From Streptomyces sp. TRM68367 (GTDB taxonomy: Bacteria > Actinomycetota > Actinomycetes > Streptomycetales > Streptomycetaceae): a stretch of DNA of 39,027 bases. The DNA is taken from contig NZ_JACTVI010000078.1 in assembly GCF_014495685.1 (NCBI RefSeq), forward strand, positions 1-39,027, written 5' to 3'. Made by a program: the position numbers and the translations under genes. This document shows, piece after piece, positions 29,799 to 37,880 of this stretch. The notes under the pieces are model-generated. The model saw nothing but the letters and a program-made list of their open reading frames with translations. It ran no database searches and was not told the DNA's origin. Within the stretch, counting starts at the first letter, position 1, and every line of letters starts with the position of its first letter.

Positions 29799-31301
29799 AT
29801 GACCGAACACGAGCATGTGCGGGTGGCGGTGGTCGGGTCGGGGTTCGGCGGACTCGGGGCCGCCGTGCGGCTGAGACGGGAGGGGATCACCGACTTCGTC
29901 GTGCTGGAGCGGGCCGGGCGCGTCGGCGGCACCTGGCGGGACAACAGCTATCCGGGGTGCACGTGCGACGTGCCCTCGCATCTGTACTCGTTCTCCTTCG
30001 CGCCCAACCCCGACTGGCCGCGCACCTTCTCCGGGCAGGAGCACATTCGCGCCTACCTGGAGCATGTGACGGACGTGTACGGGCTGCGCCCGCACATCCG
30101 CCTCGGTTCCGAGGTCAAGCGGATGACCTGGGACGGGGAGCGATTGCACTGGTTCGTCGAGACGAGCAGCGGGGCGCTCACCGCGGATGTCGTCGTCTCC
30201 GCCACCGGGCCGCTGTCCGATCCGAAAATCCCCGACATCCCCGGGCTGGACTCCTTTCCCGGCAAGGTGTTCCACTCCGCCCGCTGGGACCACGGCTACG
30301 ACCTGCGCGGCAAGCGCGTCGCGATGGTCGGCACCGGCGCCTCCGCCATCCAGATCGTGCCGGCCGTCCAGCCGGCGGTCTCCCGGCTGACCCTGTTCCA
30401 GCGCACGCCTGCGTGGGTCATGCCCCGCGTCGACCGGGCGATCAGTGGCCCCGAACGCTGGGTCCATCGCCAACTGCCCTTCACCTCGCAACTGCGCCGC
30501 TCACTGGTGTGGGGCATCCGGGAGTTGCAGGTCCAGGCGTTCACCAAGCACCCCGGTGAGCTGCGGCTCGTCGAGCAGCTGGCGCGGCGCAACATGGCCC
30601 GCGCCATCAAGGACCCGGCCCTGCGCGCCAAGCTCACTCCCGGCTACCGCATCGGCTGCAAGCGGATCCTGCTGTCCAGCGACTACTACCCGGCGCTCGC
30701 GAGGCCGAATGTGGACGTCGTCGCGAGCGGCCTCGCGGAGGTCCGCGGGGCGACCGTCGTCGCCGCCGACGGCAGCGAGGCCGAGGTGGACGCGATCGTC
30801 TTCGGTACCGGCTTCCACGTCACGGACCTGCCCATCGCCGAGCGGGTCGTCGGCACGAACGGCAGGACGCTCGCCCAGGCCTGGGCGGACAGCGGCATGC
30901 AGTCGCTGCGCGGCGCCTGTGCCGCCGGATTCCCCAACTGGATGACGGTCATCGGACCCAACACCGGCCTCGGGAACTCCTCCATGATCCTGATGATCGA
31001 GTCCCAGCTGAACTACCTGGCCGACTTCCTCCGACAGCTCCACGTGCTCGGCGGCCGGGTCGCCCTCGACGCCCGCGCCGACGCCGTACGGGCCTGGAAC
31101 GACCGGGTGCAGCAGCGCATGAAGCGCACGGTGTGGAACACGGGCGGCTGCACCAGCTGGTACCAGGACGCCCACGGCCGCAACACCACCCTCTGGCCCG
31201 GTACGACGGCCGAGTTCCGGCGGGCGACACGGCACGTGGACCTCACGGAGTACGACGTGCTGCGCGTCCCGGCCCGCCGGCCCGTGGAGGTGTCCGCGTG
31301 A
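29799..31301 (+). CDS. Flavin-dependent Baeyer-Villiger monooxygenase
   Basis: A 500-aa class B flavoprotein. The first Rossmann motif VVGSGFGGLGAAV binds FAD and GTGASAIQIVPAV binds NADPH. Between them the Baeyer-Villiger fingerprint F153-x-G155-x3-H159-x3-W163-D164 is complete (FPGKVFHSARWD). RVGGTWRDNSYPGCTCDVPS and the ATG motif VVVSATGPLS are also typical. It would insert oxygen into a ketone to give an ester or lactone, or oxidise a heteroatom; substrate unknown. ATG 29799 has GGAGG 7 nt upstream. Its last base pairs overlap the hydrolase start (GTGA), so the two are coupled: an ester product could be hydrolysed by the next enzyme. Confidence 0.93.
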   Translation: MTEHEHVRVAVVGSGFGGLGAAVRLRREGITDFVVLERAGRVGGTWRDNSYPGCTCDVPSHLYSFSFAPNPDWPRTFSGQEHIRAYLEHVTDVYGLRPHIRLGSEVKRMTWDGERLHWFVETSSGALTADVVVSATGPLSDPKIPDIPGLDSFPGKVFHSARWDHGYDLRGKRVAMVGTGASAIQIVPAVQPAVSRLTLFQRTPAWVMPRVDRAISGPERWVHRQLPFTSQLRRSLVWGIRELQVQAFTKHPGELRLVEQLARRNMARAIKDPALRAKLTPGYRIGCKRILLSSDYYPALARPNVDVVASGLAEVRGATVVAADGSEAEVDAIVFGTGFHVTDLPIAERVVGTNGRTLAQAWADSGMQSLRGACAAGFPNWMTVIGPNTGLGNSSMILMIESQLNYLADFLRQLHVLGGRVALDARADAVRAWNDRVQQRMKRTVWNTGGCTSWYQDAHGRNTTLWPGTTAEFRRATRHVDLTEYDVLRVPARRPVEVSA

Positions 31302-32215
31302 GCCGCCTCCTGCACGTGGCGTCCGGCCCGTACGCCCCGCCCGTCCCCGCCCGCGAACTGACCGCAGTCTCCGCCGACGGCGCCCGGCTGCACGTCGAGG
31401 TGCACGGACCCGAGAGCGCGCCGCCCGTCGTCCTCGTCCACGGGTGGACCTGCTCGACCGCCTTCTGGGCGGCGCAGATCCGCGACCTCGCCGCCGACCA
31501 CCGGGTGATCGCCTACGACCAGCGCGGCCACGGACGCAGCCCGGCCAGCTCGGCGTGCGGCACCGACGTCCTCGCCGACGACCTCGAAGCCGTACTGAAG
31601 GCCACCCTCGCGCCGGGGGAGAAGGCCGTGATCGCCGGGCACTCCATGGGCGGGATGACGGTACTGGCGGCGACCGGGAGGCCGGCCCTGCGCGAGCACG
31701 CGGCGGCGGTTGTGCTGTGCAGCACGGGCAGTTCGCGCCTGGTCGCCGAGTCGACCGTCGTACCGATCCGCCCCGGCCCGCTGCGGACCTGGCTGACCCG
31801 GCGCATCCTGGGCTCACGCGCGCCGCTCGGGCCGGTCACGCCGCTCGCCCGCCGGATCCTGAAGTACGGGACCATGGGCCCCGGTTCGGCCCCGCACATG
31901 ATCGAGGCGTGCGCGCGGATCGTGCACGCCTGCCCGCGCCGGGTGCGCCGTGCCTGGTCGCACGTGCTCGACCTGCTCGATCTCGACCACGGCGTACGGC
32001 AGTTGGCGGCACCGACGGCCGTGCTCGTCGGCACGGCGGACCGGCTGACGCCGCCGGTGCACTCTCGCGCGCTGGCCGCGGCGCTGCCGCACTGCGTAGG
32101 GCTCACCGAGCTGACCGGCATGGGGCACATGACGCCGGTCGAGGCGCCCGAGCTGGTGAGCGCACGCATACGGCAACTCGTCGGCACGTACGCGCACGTG
32201 AAGGAGGGCGCATGA
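31298..32215 (+). CDS. Alpha/beta hydrolase
   Basis: A 305-aa esterase-type alpha/beta hydrolase. Oxyanion-hole region VVLVHGWTCST, nucleophile elbow GHSMGGM (S116), acid in GTADRLTPP (D248) and base in GMGHMTPVEAP (H277) form the catalytic triad. Between strands a lid region (about 150-215, with ILGSRAPLGPVTPLARRIL) is present. No signal peptide. It would split an ester or lactone, such as the product of the monooxygenase with which it is coupled by a 4-nt overlap; GGAGG at 31286-31290 serves the GTG start. It is followed by a strong AAGGAGG site before a decayed reading frame. Confidence 0.92.
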   Translation: MSRLLHVASGPYAPPVPARELTAVSADGARLHVEVHGPESAPPVVLVHGWTCSTAFWAAQIRDLAADHRVIAYDQRGHGRSPASSACGTDVLADDLEAVLKATLAPGEKAVIAGHSMGGMTVLAATGRPALREHAAAVVLCSTGSSRLVAESTVVPIRPGPLRTWLTRRILGSRAPLGPVTPLARRILKYGTMGPGSAPHMIEACARIVHACPRRVRRAWSHVLDLLDLDHGVRQLAAPTAVLVGTADRLTPPVHSRALAAALPHCVGLTELTGMGHMTPVEAPELVSARIRQLVGTYAHVKEGA

Positions 32216-32400
32216 GTTTCCTGAGTCAACCTCTATGCCGCCTGGGGCGTGTCCCTGAAGCCGATCAGACGGCCTCGGCCCGGCGGGGCTGGCGGAACTC
32301 ACGCTGGCCGTCGAACGGCTCGCATCACTGGCCATGCACCCACCGGGACCGAGAGGTCACAACCCTACTCGTGAGGGCTGCAGAAGGGATGGTCCTCTAA
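32212..32400 (+). pseudogene. Decayed small gene between hydrolase and dehydrogenase
   Basis: An ATG at 32212 overlaps the hydrolase stop and has AAGGAGG four nt upstream, an excellent start. The frame ends at TAA 32398-32400, overlapping the dehydrogenase ATG (TAATG). The 62 codons give a Trp/His/Arg-rich product with no family. Protein-like bits sit in the other two frames (YAAWGVSLKPIR near 32234, LAELTLAVERLASLAMHP near 32290), as expected from a gene shortened by frameshifts and deletion. A real short protein is possible but less likely. Confidence 0.4.
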
Positions 32401-33284
32401 TGAGCAGGGCGGGCCTCGAAGGGCAGGTCGCGGTCGTCACCGGGGCGGCGCGTGGCGTGGGCGAGCTGCTCGCCCGCAAGCTGTCGGCGCGCGGGGTGAA
32501 GGTGGCGCTGGTGGGCCTGGAGCCGGATGCGCTGGCGCAGGTCTCCGGGCGGCTGCCCAGCGACAGCGACCACTGGTACGCCGACGTCACCGACCACGAG
32601 GCGATGTCCCGGGTCGCGCGGGAGGTGAAGGAACGGTTCGGGAAGGTCGACATCGTCGTCGCGAACGCCGGTGTGGCGACCGGCGGGCCGTTCGCCGACT
32701 CCGATCCGGAGACCTGGCGGCGGGTGATCGAGGTCAACCTGATCGGGTCGGCGGTGACCGCGCGGGCGTTTCTGCCGGTGCTGATGGAGAGCCGGGGTTA
32801 TCTGCTGCAGATCGCCTCGCTCGCGGCCATCGCTCCGGCGCCGTTGATGACCGCGTACTGCGCGTCCAAGTCGGGCGTGGAGGCGTACGCGCACAGTCTG
32901 CGGGCGGAGGTCGGGTACAAGGGCGTGAAGGTGGGCGTCGGGTACCTGTCGTGGACCGACACGGACATGGTGCGCGGGGCCGATCAGGACGACGTGATGC
33001 GGGAGTTGAGGCAGCGGCTGCGGTGGCCGTCCAACAAGACGTATCCGCTGGGGCCCGCGGTGGACCGGATCGTGGCCGGGATCGAGCGGCGGTCGGGTCA
33101 TGTGTACGGGCAGTGGTGGCTGCGGGGGATGCAGGGCGTGCGCGGGTATCTGCCGGCCGTCATCGGGACTGTGGGGCAGCGGGAGGTGAAGCGGTTCGCG
33201 TCCCGGCTGGAGGGAATGCGGACGGGGCTCGTGGGGGCGGGCGGGGTGGCCGACGAGCGGCACTGTGCTACTCAACGTGACTGA
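32400..33284 (+). CDS. Short-chain dehydrogenase/reductase
   Basis: A 294-aa classical SDR. The NAD(P) loop TGAARGVGE (residues 14-22), ANAGVATGG, the catalytic Ser140 and the YCASK motif (Y153, K157) are in place. The extended C-terminus (about 200-294) carries RWPSNKTYPLGPAVDRIV and a basic membrane-associated-looking tail (WWLRGMQGVRGYLPAVIG), as in mycobacterial SadH-like enzymes. It would interconvert an alcohol and a ketone; the ketone could be the substrate of the monooxygenase upstream. ATG 32400 overlaps the stop of the decayed ORF (TAATG). Confidence 0.9.
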   Translation: MSRAGLEGQVAVVTGAARGVGELLARKLSARGVKVALVGLEPDALAQVSGRLPSDSDHWYADVTDHEAMSRVAREVKERFGKVDIVVANAGVATGGPFADSDPETWRRVIEVNLIGSAVTARAFLPVLMESRGYLLQIASLAAIAPAPLMTAYCASKSGVEAYAHSLRAEVGYKGVKVGVGYLSWTDTDMVRGADQDDVMRELRQRLRWPSNKTYPLGPAVDRIVAGIERRSGHVYGQWWLRGMQGVRGYLPAVIGTVGQREVKRFASRLEGMRTGLVGAGGVADERHCATQRD

Positions 33285-33359
33285 TCGACATGCGGAGGGT
33301 GATTGCTCGTGTGAATCTGGACGGGCCAGATTCCCTCACCCCCACGGGAGTGAACCCAC

Positions 33360-33551
33360 ATGGGTATGAAGGACCAGTTCCAGGACAAGTCCGAGCGGAT
33401 GCAGCAGCAGGCCAAGGAGAAGATGGAGCAGGCCAAGGAGCAGCTCCAGCAGCGTGGCCAGCGTGGGCAGCAGCGGGACGAGACGGAGACGGAGCGGGAG
33501 CGGCTGCGGCGCGAGGAAGAGGAGCGCCTCAACGAGGACTACGACGTGTAG
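33360..33551 (+). CDS. Small charged coiled-coil protein
   Basis: A 63-aa protein consisting almost only of Glu, Gln, Lys, Arg and Asp with heptad-like spacing (MQQQAKEKMEQAKEQLQQRG, then ERERLRREEEERLNEDYDV), so a single long helix is expected. Similar short proteins are common in Streptomyces, and some recall the CsbD/YjbJ stress family, but I cannot assign it. ATG 33360 with GGGAG nine nt upstream; an ATG two codons later is possible. Confidence 0.65.
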   Translation: MGMKDQFQDKSERMQQQAKEKMEQAKEQLQQRGQRGQQRDETETERERLRREEEERLNEDYDV

Positions 33552-33575
33552 CCGCTGGCTCTGCCTGAGCCGGTG

Positions 33576-33612
33576 AACGCGGGGTGCCCTGTGGTTCGGG
33601 GTGCCCCGCGTT
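33576..33612 (+). terminator. Terminator after the 63-aa gene
   Basis: Arms AACGCGGGG/CCCCGCGTT with an inner CCC/GGG extension through two G-T pairs; 24 nt after the stop codon. Confidence 0.6.
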
Positions 33613-33628
33613 CGGGTTGCCGGCTTGT

Positions 33629-33653
33629 CGCGCAGTTCCCCGCGCCCCTGGGG
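33629..33653. repeat. Recurrent Streptomyces intergenic repeat (REP-like)
   Basis: The sequence GCAGTTCCCCGCGCCCCTGG, with its flanks, is one I recall from many Streptomyces intergenic regions, usually just beyond gene ends. It is not a gene and its function is not known to me. Confidence 0.45.
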
Positions 33654-33671
33654 AATGGGCGCTGCCCCTTG

Positions 33672-36600
33672 TCAGTTCCTCGGCGGCAATTTTGGCCTTG
33701 AGTGGTCTGGTGCGTCGCTGTACGTCGGTGGGGTTGCCGGGGGTGTGGTGGTGTCCAGGAGGTGCAGGGCCAGTTGGACTGCGTCTGTGAGTTGGACGTG
33801 GCGGCCCTCTGCCCAGTCCAGAGGGGTGCGCAGGGCCTCTACGTCGGGGGTGACGCCCTTGTTCTCGATGGACCAGCCGTATGCGTCGAACCAGGCCGCG
33901 TTCATGGGGACCGTGATGACCGTGCCGTCGCCCAGGCGGTGACGGCCCGTCATGCCGACGACGCCGCCCCAGGTGCGCTGGCCGACCACCGGGCCCAGCT
34001 TGAGCAGCTTGAACGCGGCCGTGATCATGTCGCCGTCGGAGGAGGTCGCCTCGTCGGCCAGGGCGAGGATGGGGCCACGGGGGGCGTTCGAGGTGTACGA
34101 GACCGGCTGGGCGTTGCGTGTGAGGTCCCAGCCCAGGATCGTGCGGGTCAGCTTCTCGATGACGAGCTCGCTGATGTGGCCGCCCGCGTTGCCGCGTACG
34201 TCGACGATGAGGGCCGGGCGGGAGACCTCCATGCGCAGGTCGCGGTTGAACTGGGCCCAGCCCGAGCCGCCCATGTCCGGGATGTGCAGGTAGCCGCAGC
34301 GGCCGCCGCTCAACTCCCGTACGACCGCCCGGCGTTTGGCCACCCAGTCCTGGTAGCGCAGCGGCCGCTCGTCGGACAGCGGGACGACGGCGACCCGGCG
34401 GGGCGGGCCCTCGCCCTCGGCCGGACCAGAAGGGCCCGAAGGGCCTTCCTCGGAAGGGCGGTGGTGGGCGACGGGTTGGGCGAAGGTCAGCTCCACCGTC
34501 GTACCGCCCGCGCCCGCCAGCAGCGGATACGGCCCCGCCACCGGATCCACCGGGCGGCCGTCCACGTGGGTCAGCACCGCGCCCTCGCGGATGCCCGTGC
34601 CGGCGAGCGGGGAGCGGGCCTTGGAGTCGGAGGAGTCGCCGGGGAGAATGCGTTTGACTGTCCAGCCGTCGTCCCGGTGGACGAAGTTGGCGCCCAGCAG
34701 GCCCTGCCGGCGCTGGTAGTGCGGCGGCCCCTCGTTGCACCGCGCGGACGCGACGTACGCGTGCGAGGTGCCCAGCTCGCCCAGGACCTCGCGCAGCAGG
34801 TCCGCGAACTCGTCGGGGGAGGCGACCCGTTCGACCAGCGGGCGGTACTGGCCGAGGACCGCGTCCCAGTCGATGCCGCACATCCCCGGCTCCCAGAAGT
34901 ACGCCCGGATCAACCGGCCCGCCTCCTCGTACGCCTGGCGCCACTCGGCGGCCGGGTCGACCTCGTGCAGGATGCGGCGCAGGTCGATCCAGGTCGTGGT
35001 GTCGCTGTCGCCGGGCTCCGTGGACGGCACCGCCCTCAGGTCGCCCTCGTCGACCACGACCAGGCGGCTGCCGTCGCCGCTGACCGCGAAGAAGTCCAGG
35101 TCGCCGACGAGTTCGGACTTCTTCACCTTGGCGAGGTTGAAGTACTCCAGGGTCGGCCGCTCGCTGGGGTCGTCGGGGTTGGCGAACGTCTCGCCGAGCG
35201 CCCCCGAGATCGGCCAGCGCAGCCAGACCAGCCCGCCGCCCGCGACCGGACACAGCGCCGAGTACTTGGAGGCGGTGACCGGGAACGGCGTCACCCGGCT
35301 CTCCAGACCCTCGATCTCGACGGTCACCGCGTTGCCGTCGTCCGGCTCGTCCTCCATGGGGTCCAGGCCGCTGGCGACCGGACGGCCCTCCGGGTTCAGC
35401 GCGAAGGGGGAGGGCGTGGCCGAGGACAGGGGCACCAGGTAGGGGCGGCAGCCGAGCGGAAAGGACAGGTCGCCGGTGTGCACGTCGTACACCGGGTCGA
35501 AGCCGCGCCAGGAGAGGAAGGCCAGGTAGCGGCCGTCCCGGGTGAACACCGGGTTCTCGTCCTCGAAGCGGCCGTTGGTGACGTCGACGATCAGGTGGGC
35601 CGCATCTGCCGCACCGGCGATTCGCGCCATCTTGATCTGCCGCAGCGAGCGGCCGATGCCCGGGTGCGACCAGGTCAGCCACGTCCCGTCCGGCGAGAAG
35701 GCCAGGTCCCTCACGGGCCCGTTGATCGAGCGGATCAGCTCGGTGACCTCGCCGTCCGAGTCCTCGGTCCCCGCGGCGGTGGCCGCATCATCGGGCACAG
35801 TGAGGAGGAGCAGCCGTCCGTCGTGTGCGGCGAGGGCGAGGCGTTCGCCCTGCGGGTCGGAGACCATCTCCAGGACCCGGCCCAGCCGACCGGAGGCCAG
35901 CCTGCGCGGTGCGCGGTCGCCGGTCGCGCGTGGCAGGTAGGCGATCTCGACGGCGTCCTCGCCCTCCGCGTCCGTCACGTACGCGATCTGCCCGCCCGAG
36001 CCGAGCATCTCCGGCATCCGGACCCGTACGCCCGGGGTGTCGGTGAGGGTGCGGGCGGGGCCGTCCCGGTGGGTGAGCCAGTACAGGCTGCCGCGTACGA
36101 CGACGGCGCTCGCCCGCCCCGTCTCGTCGACCGAGATGCCGTCCACGTGCTGGGCCGCGGGCACCTGGTAGCGGCGGCGGCCCGCGCGCGGCCCGCTGAG
36201 CCGTACGTCGAGACGGCGGGGCGCCGAGTCCGCCGCCAGGTCGTCCACGATCCACAGGTCACCGGCGCACTGGTACACCACCCGTGTGCCGTCGCTGGAG
36301 GCGTGCCGGGCGTAGAAGGCGTCATGGTCGGTGTGCCGGCGCAGGCCGGAGCCGTCGTGGGCGCACGAGTAGAGGTTGCCGACGCCCTCGTGGTCGGAGA
36401 GGAACGCGATCCGGCCGCCGACGAACATGGGGGAGTGCAGGTGGCCGCCGATGCCGGGCAGCAGCCGCTCGCCGTGCAGCCAGAGCCGGCCCGTGGCGCC
36501 GCCCCGGTAGCGCTTCCAGGCGGCCGGTTCATGCGGCGGGGTGCCGGTGAGCAGCAGGGTCCTGCGCTCGCCGTCGATGTCGGCGACCTGGATGTCGGAG

Positions 36601-37013
36601 ACCGGGCCCCAGGGCAGCTTGCGGCCGGGGTCGCCGTCGGGGGAGAGCTTGTACGCCCAGGTGAAGTAGGAGAACGGCTCGCCGTGCGAGGCCACGGCGA
36701 GGATGTCGGCGTTTCCTTCCCCGTCGGGGGGCGTCCAGCCGCACACCTGCGTGTCGGGGCTGCCCCAGTGGCTGAGCCGGCGCCCCGGACCGCCGTCCAC
36801 CGGCACCAGGTGGACCTCCGGGACCACGCTGCGCCAGCTCGTGTACGCGATCTGGCGGCCGTCGGGCGAGAAGCGGGGGTGGCCGGTCTTGGTGCGGTCG
36901 ACGGTCAGCCGCCAGGCGCGGCCGGGACCGTCGAGGGACGCGAGCCAGAGGTCGTCCTCGGCCACGAAGCACAGCAGATCGCCATGGAGGTGGGGCAGGC
37001 GCAAATAGCTCAC
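33672..37013 (-). CDS. Tricorn protease homologue
   Basis: A 1113-aa cytoplasmic protease of the S41 tricorn type, which degrades peptides left by the proteasome or Clp. The N-terminal part is a six-bladed beta-propeller (about 1-320, with PRFSPDGRQIAYTSW), then a seven-bladed propeller (about 330-660), a PDZ-like region (about 765-845) and the catalytic C-terminus. All catalytic positions of tricorn are present: TSH (S750, H751), SSDGD (S992, D993) and WSIENKGVTPD (E1050). The insertion GPSGPSGPAEGEGP (about 857-870) is low-complexity. GTG 37011-37013 is the first start, but GGAGGTGA overlaps it. A TTG at 37002-37004 lies at the ideal distance of 8 nt, so the protein may start there (MRLPHLHGD). 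Confidence 0.93.
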   Translation of the reverse strand: MSYLRLPHLHGDLLCFVAEDDLWLASLDGPGRAWRLTVDRTKTGHPRFSPDGRQIAYTSWRSVVPEVHLVPVDGGPGRRLSHWGSPDTQVCGWTPPDGEGNADILAVASHGEPFSYFTWAYKLSPDGDPGRKLPWGPVSDIQVADIDGERRTLLLTGTPPHEPAAWKRYRGGATGRLWLHGERLLPGIGGHLHSPMFVGGRIAFLSDHEGVGNLYSCAHDGSGLRRHTDHDAFYARHASSDGTRVVYQCAGDLWIVDDLAADSAPRRLDVRLSGPRAGRRRYQVPAAQHVDGISVDETGRASAVVVRGSLYWLTHRDGPARTLTDTPGVRVRMPEMLGSGGQIAYVTDAEGEDAVEIAYLPRATGDRAPRRLASGRLGRVLEMVSDPQGERLALAAHDGRLLLLTVPDDAATAAGTEDSDGEVTELIRSINGPVRDLAFSPDGTWLTWSHPGIGRSLRQIKMARIAGAADAAHLIVDVTNGRFEDENPVFTRDGRYLAFLSWRGFDPVYDVHTGDLSFPLGCRPYLVPLSSATPSPFALNPEGRPVASGLDPMEDEPDDGNAVTVEIEGLESRVTPFPVTASKYSALCPVAGGGLVWLRWPISGALGETFANPDDPSERPTLEYFNLAKVKKSELVGDLDFFAVSGDGSRLVVVDEGDLRAVPSTEPGDSDTTTWIDLRRILHEVDPAAEWRQAYEEAGRLIRAYFWEPGMCGIDWDAVLGQYRPLVERVASPDEFADLLREVLGELGTSHAYVASARCNEGPPHYQRRQGLLGANFVHRDDGWTVKRILPGDSSDSKARSPLAGTGIREGAVLTHVDGRPVDPVAGPYPLLAGAGGTTVELTFAQPVAHHRPSEEGPSGPSGPAEGEGPPRRVAVVPLSDERPLRYQDWVAKRRAVVRELSGGRCGYLHIPDMGGSGWAQFNRDLRMEVSRPALIVDVRGNAGGHISELVIEKLTRTILGWDLTRNAQPVSYTSNAPRGPILALADEATSSDGDMITAAFKLLKLGPVVGQRTWGGVVGMTGRHRLGDGTVITVPMNAAWFDAYGWSIENKGVTPDVEALRTPLDWAEGRHVQLTDAVQLALHLLDTTTPPATPPTYSDAPDHSRPKLPPRN

Positions 37014-37093
37014 CTCCCCATGCTTTTCCGGGGGGTGAAGCGGGGCAAGTCGTGATGCACCCCGGTCGTGACCGGGAACACAGCCAGACTGCG

Positions 37094-37156
37094 AACGAAA
37101 CCGTTTCGTTCCGCTCGGGCGTGCGCTACCTTCGTCGTGTACGAAACCGTGTCGTT
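37094..37156. promoter_or_regulatory. Twin palindromic operators upstream of the TetR gene
   Basis: Site 1 (37094-37110) is the perfect dyad AACGAAAC-C-GTTTCGTT. Site 2 (37140-37156), TACGAAAC-C-GTGTCGTT, matches it at 15 of 17 positions. The start-to-start distance is 46 bp. Between them TACCTT (37127-37132) could be a -10 box. Both lie in the gap between the tricorn gene and the divergent TetR gene, so autoregulation by the TetR protein is the simplest reading. Confidence 0.75.
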
Positions 37157-37180
37157 CGGAGTGGGAAAGGTGGGCGAGAC

Positions 37181-37780
37181 ATGACTGAGGTAGTAACGAC
37201 GCGTCGCAGTCGGATCACCCCCGAGCGCGAGGCCGAGCTGTACGAGGCCGTGCTCGACCTGCTCCGGGAAGTCGGCTACGACGCCCTCACCATGGACGCC
37301 GTGGCCGCCCGCACCCGGTCCAGCAAGGCGACGCTGTACCGCCAGTGGGGCGGCAAGCCGGAGCTGGTCGCGAAGGCGATCCGGCACAACAAGCCGGGCA
37401 TCATCTCCGACGTCGACACCGGGTCCCTGCGGGGCGACCTCCACGCCCTCACGTCACGCGAGGACGACTGCACCATGCAGCAGAACGCCGCGCTGATGCG
37501 GGGTCTGTTCATGGCCGTGCACGGCAACCCGGATCTCCTCCAGGCCTTCAAGGAACTGCTCATCGAGCCGGAGATGGAGGAGTTCCACCGGGTGGTGCGG
37601 CGGGCCGTCGAGCGCGGCGAGGTCCGCGCCGACTGCCCGGCGCTGGACTACGTGGTGCACATGCTGGTCGGCGCCTTCGCCACCCGCACGCTGATCGACG
37701 ACCAGCCGCCGACGCAGGCCTTCCTCGCCTCGTACATCGACGCCGTGGTCCTCCCCGCCCTCGGCGTCCCCACTCACTGA
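37181..37780 (+). CDS. TetR-family repressor next to an MMPL exporter
   Basis: A 199-aa TetR protein. The N-terminal HTH domain (about 15-60) is complete: AELYEAVLDLLREVGYDALT, MDAVAARTRSSKATLYRQWG and KPELVAKAI. The C-terminal ligand domain belongs to the TetR_C_16/AcrR-like group (LRGDLHALTS, then GLFMAVHGNPDLLQAFKELL). Two near-identical palindromes 25 and 71 bp upstream of the start (37140-37156 and 37094-37110) are its probable operators. The next gene, an MMPL exporter fragment, is 100 nt downstream and was probably its target. ATG 37181 has AAAGG about 10 nt upstream; the longer frame from 37052 crosses the operators and is not used. Confidence 0.9.
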   Translation: MTEVVTTRRSRITPEREAELYEAVLDLLREVGYDALTMDAVAARTRSSKATLYRQWGGKPELVAKAIRHNKPGIISDVDTGSLRGDLHALTSREDDCTMQQNAALMRGLFMAVHGNPDLLQAFKELLIEPEMEEFHRVVRRAVERGEVRADCPALDYVVHMLVGAFATRTLIDDQPPTQAFLASYIDAVVLPALGVPTH

Positions 37781-37880
37781 CGAATCTCCCCAGCGGCCCA
37801 CCACCTGACGTCACCGCTCACGTCGTCGGGCTGATCACCCCTGCCCTGAAGACCCACGACCTGACCGGGAGTACGCCCTC

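Noticed and set aside
29799..33284. A secondary-metabolite gene cluster around the monooxygenase
   Set aside because: No polyketide, peptide-synthetase, terpene-synthase or RiPP core gene is present in the window; a catabolic or lipid-modifying operon is simpler.
33702..37055. 1117-codon plus-strand frame opposite the tricorn gene
   Set aside because: Long only because third-position G/C avoids stops on the opposite strand; the tricorn frame carries all catalytic motifs.
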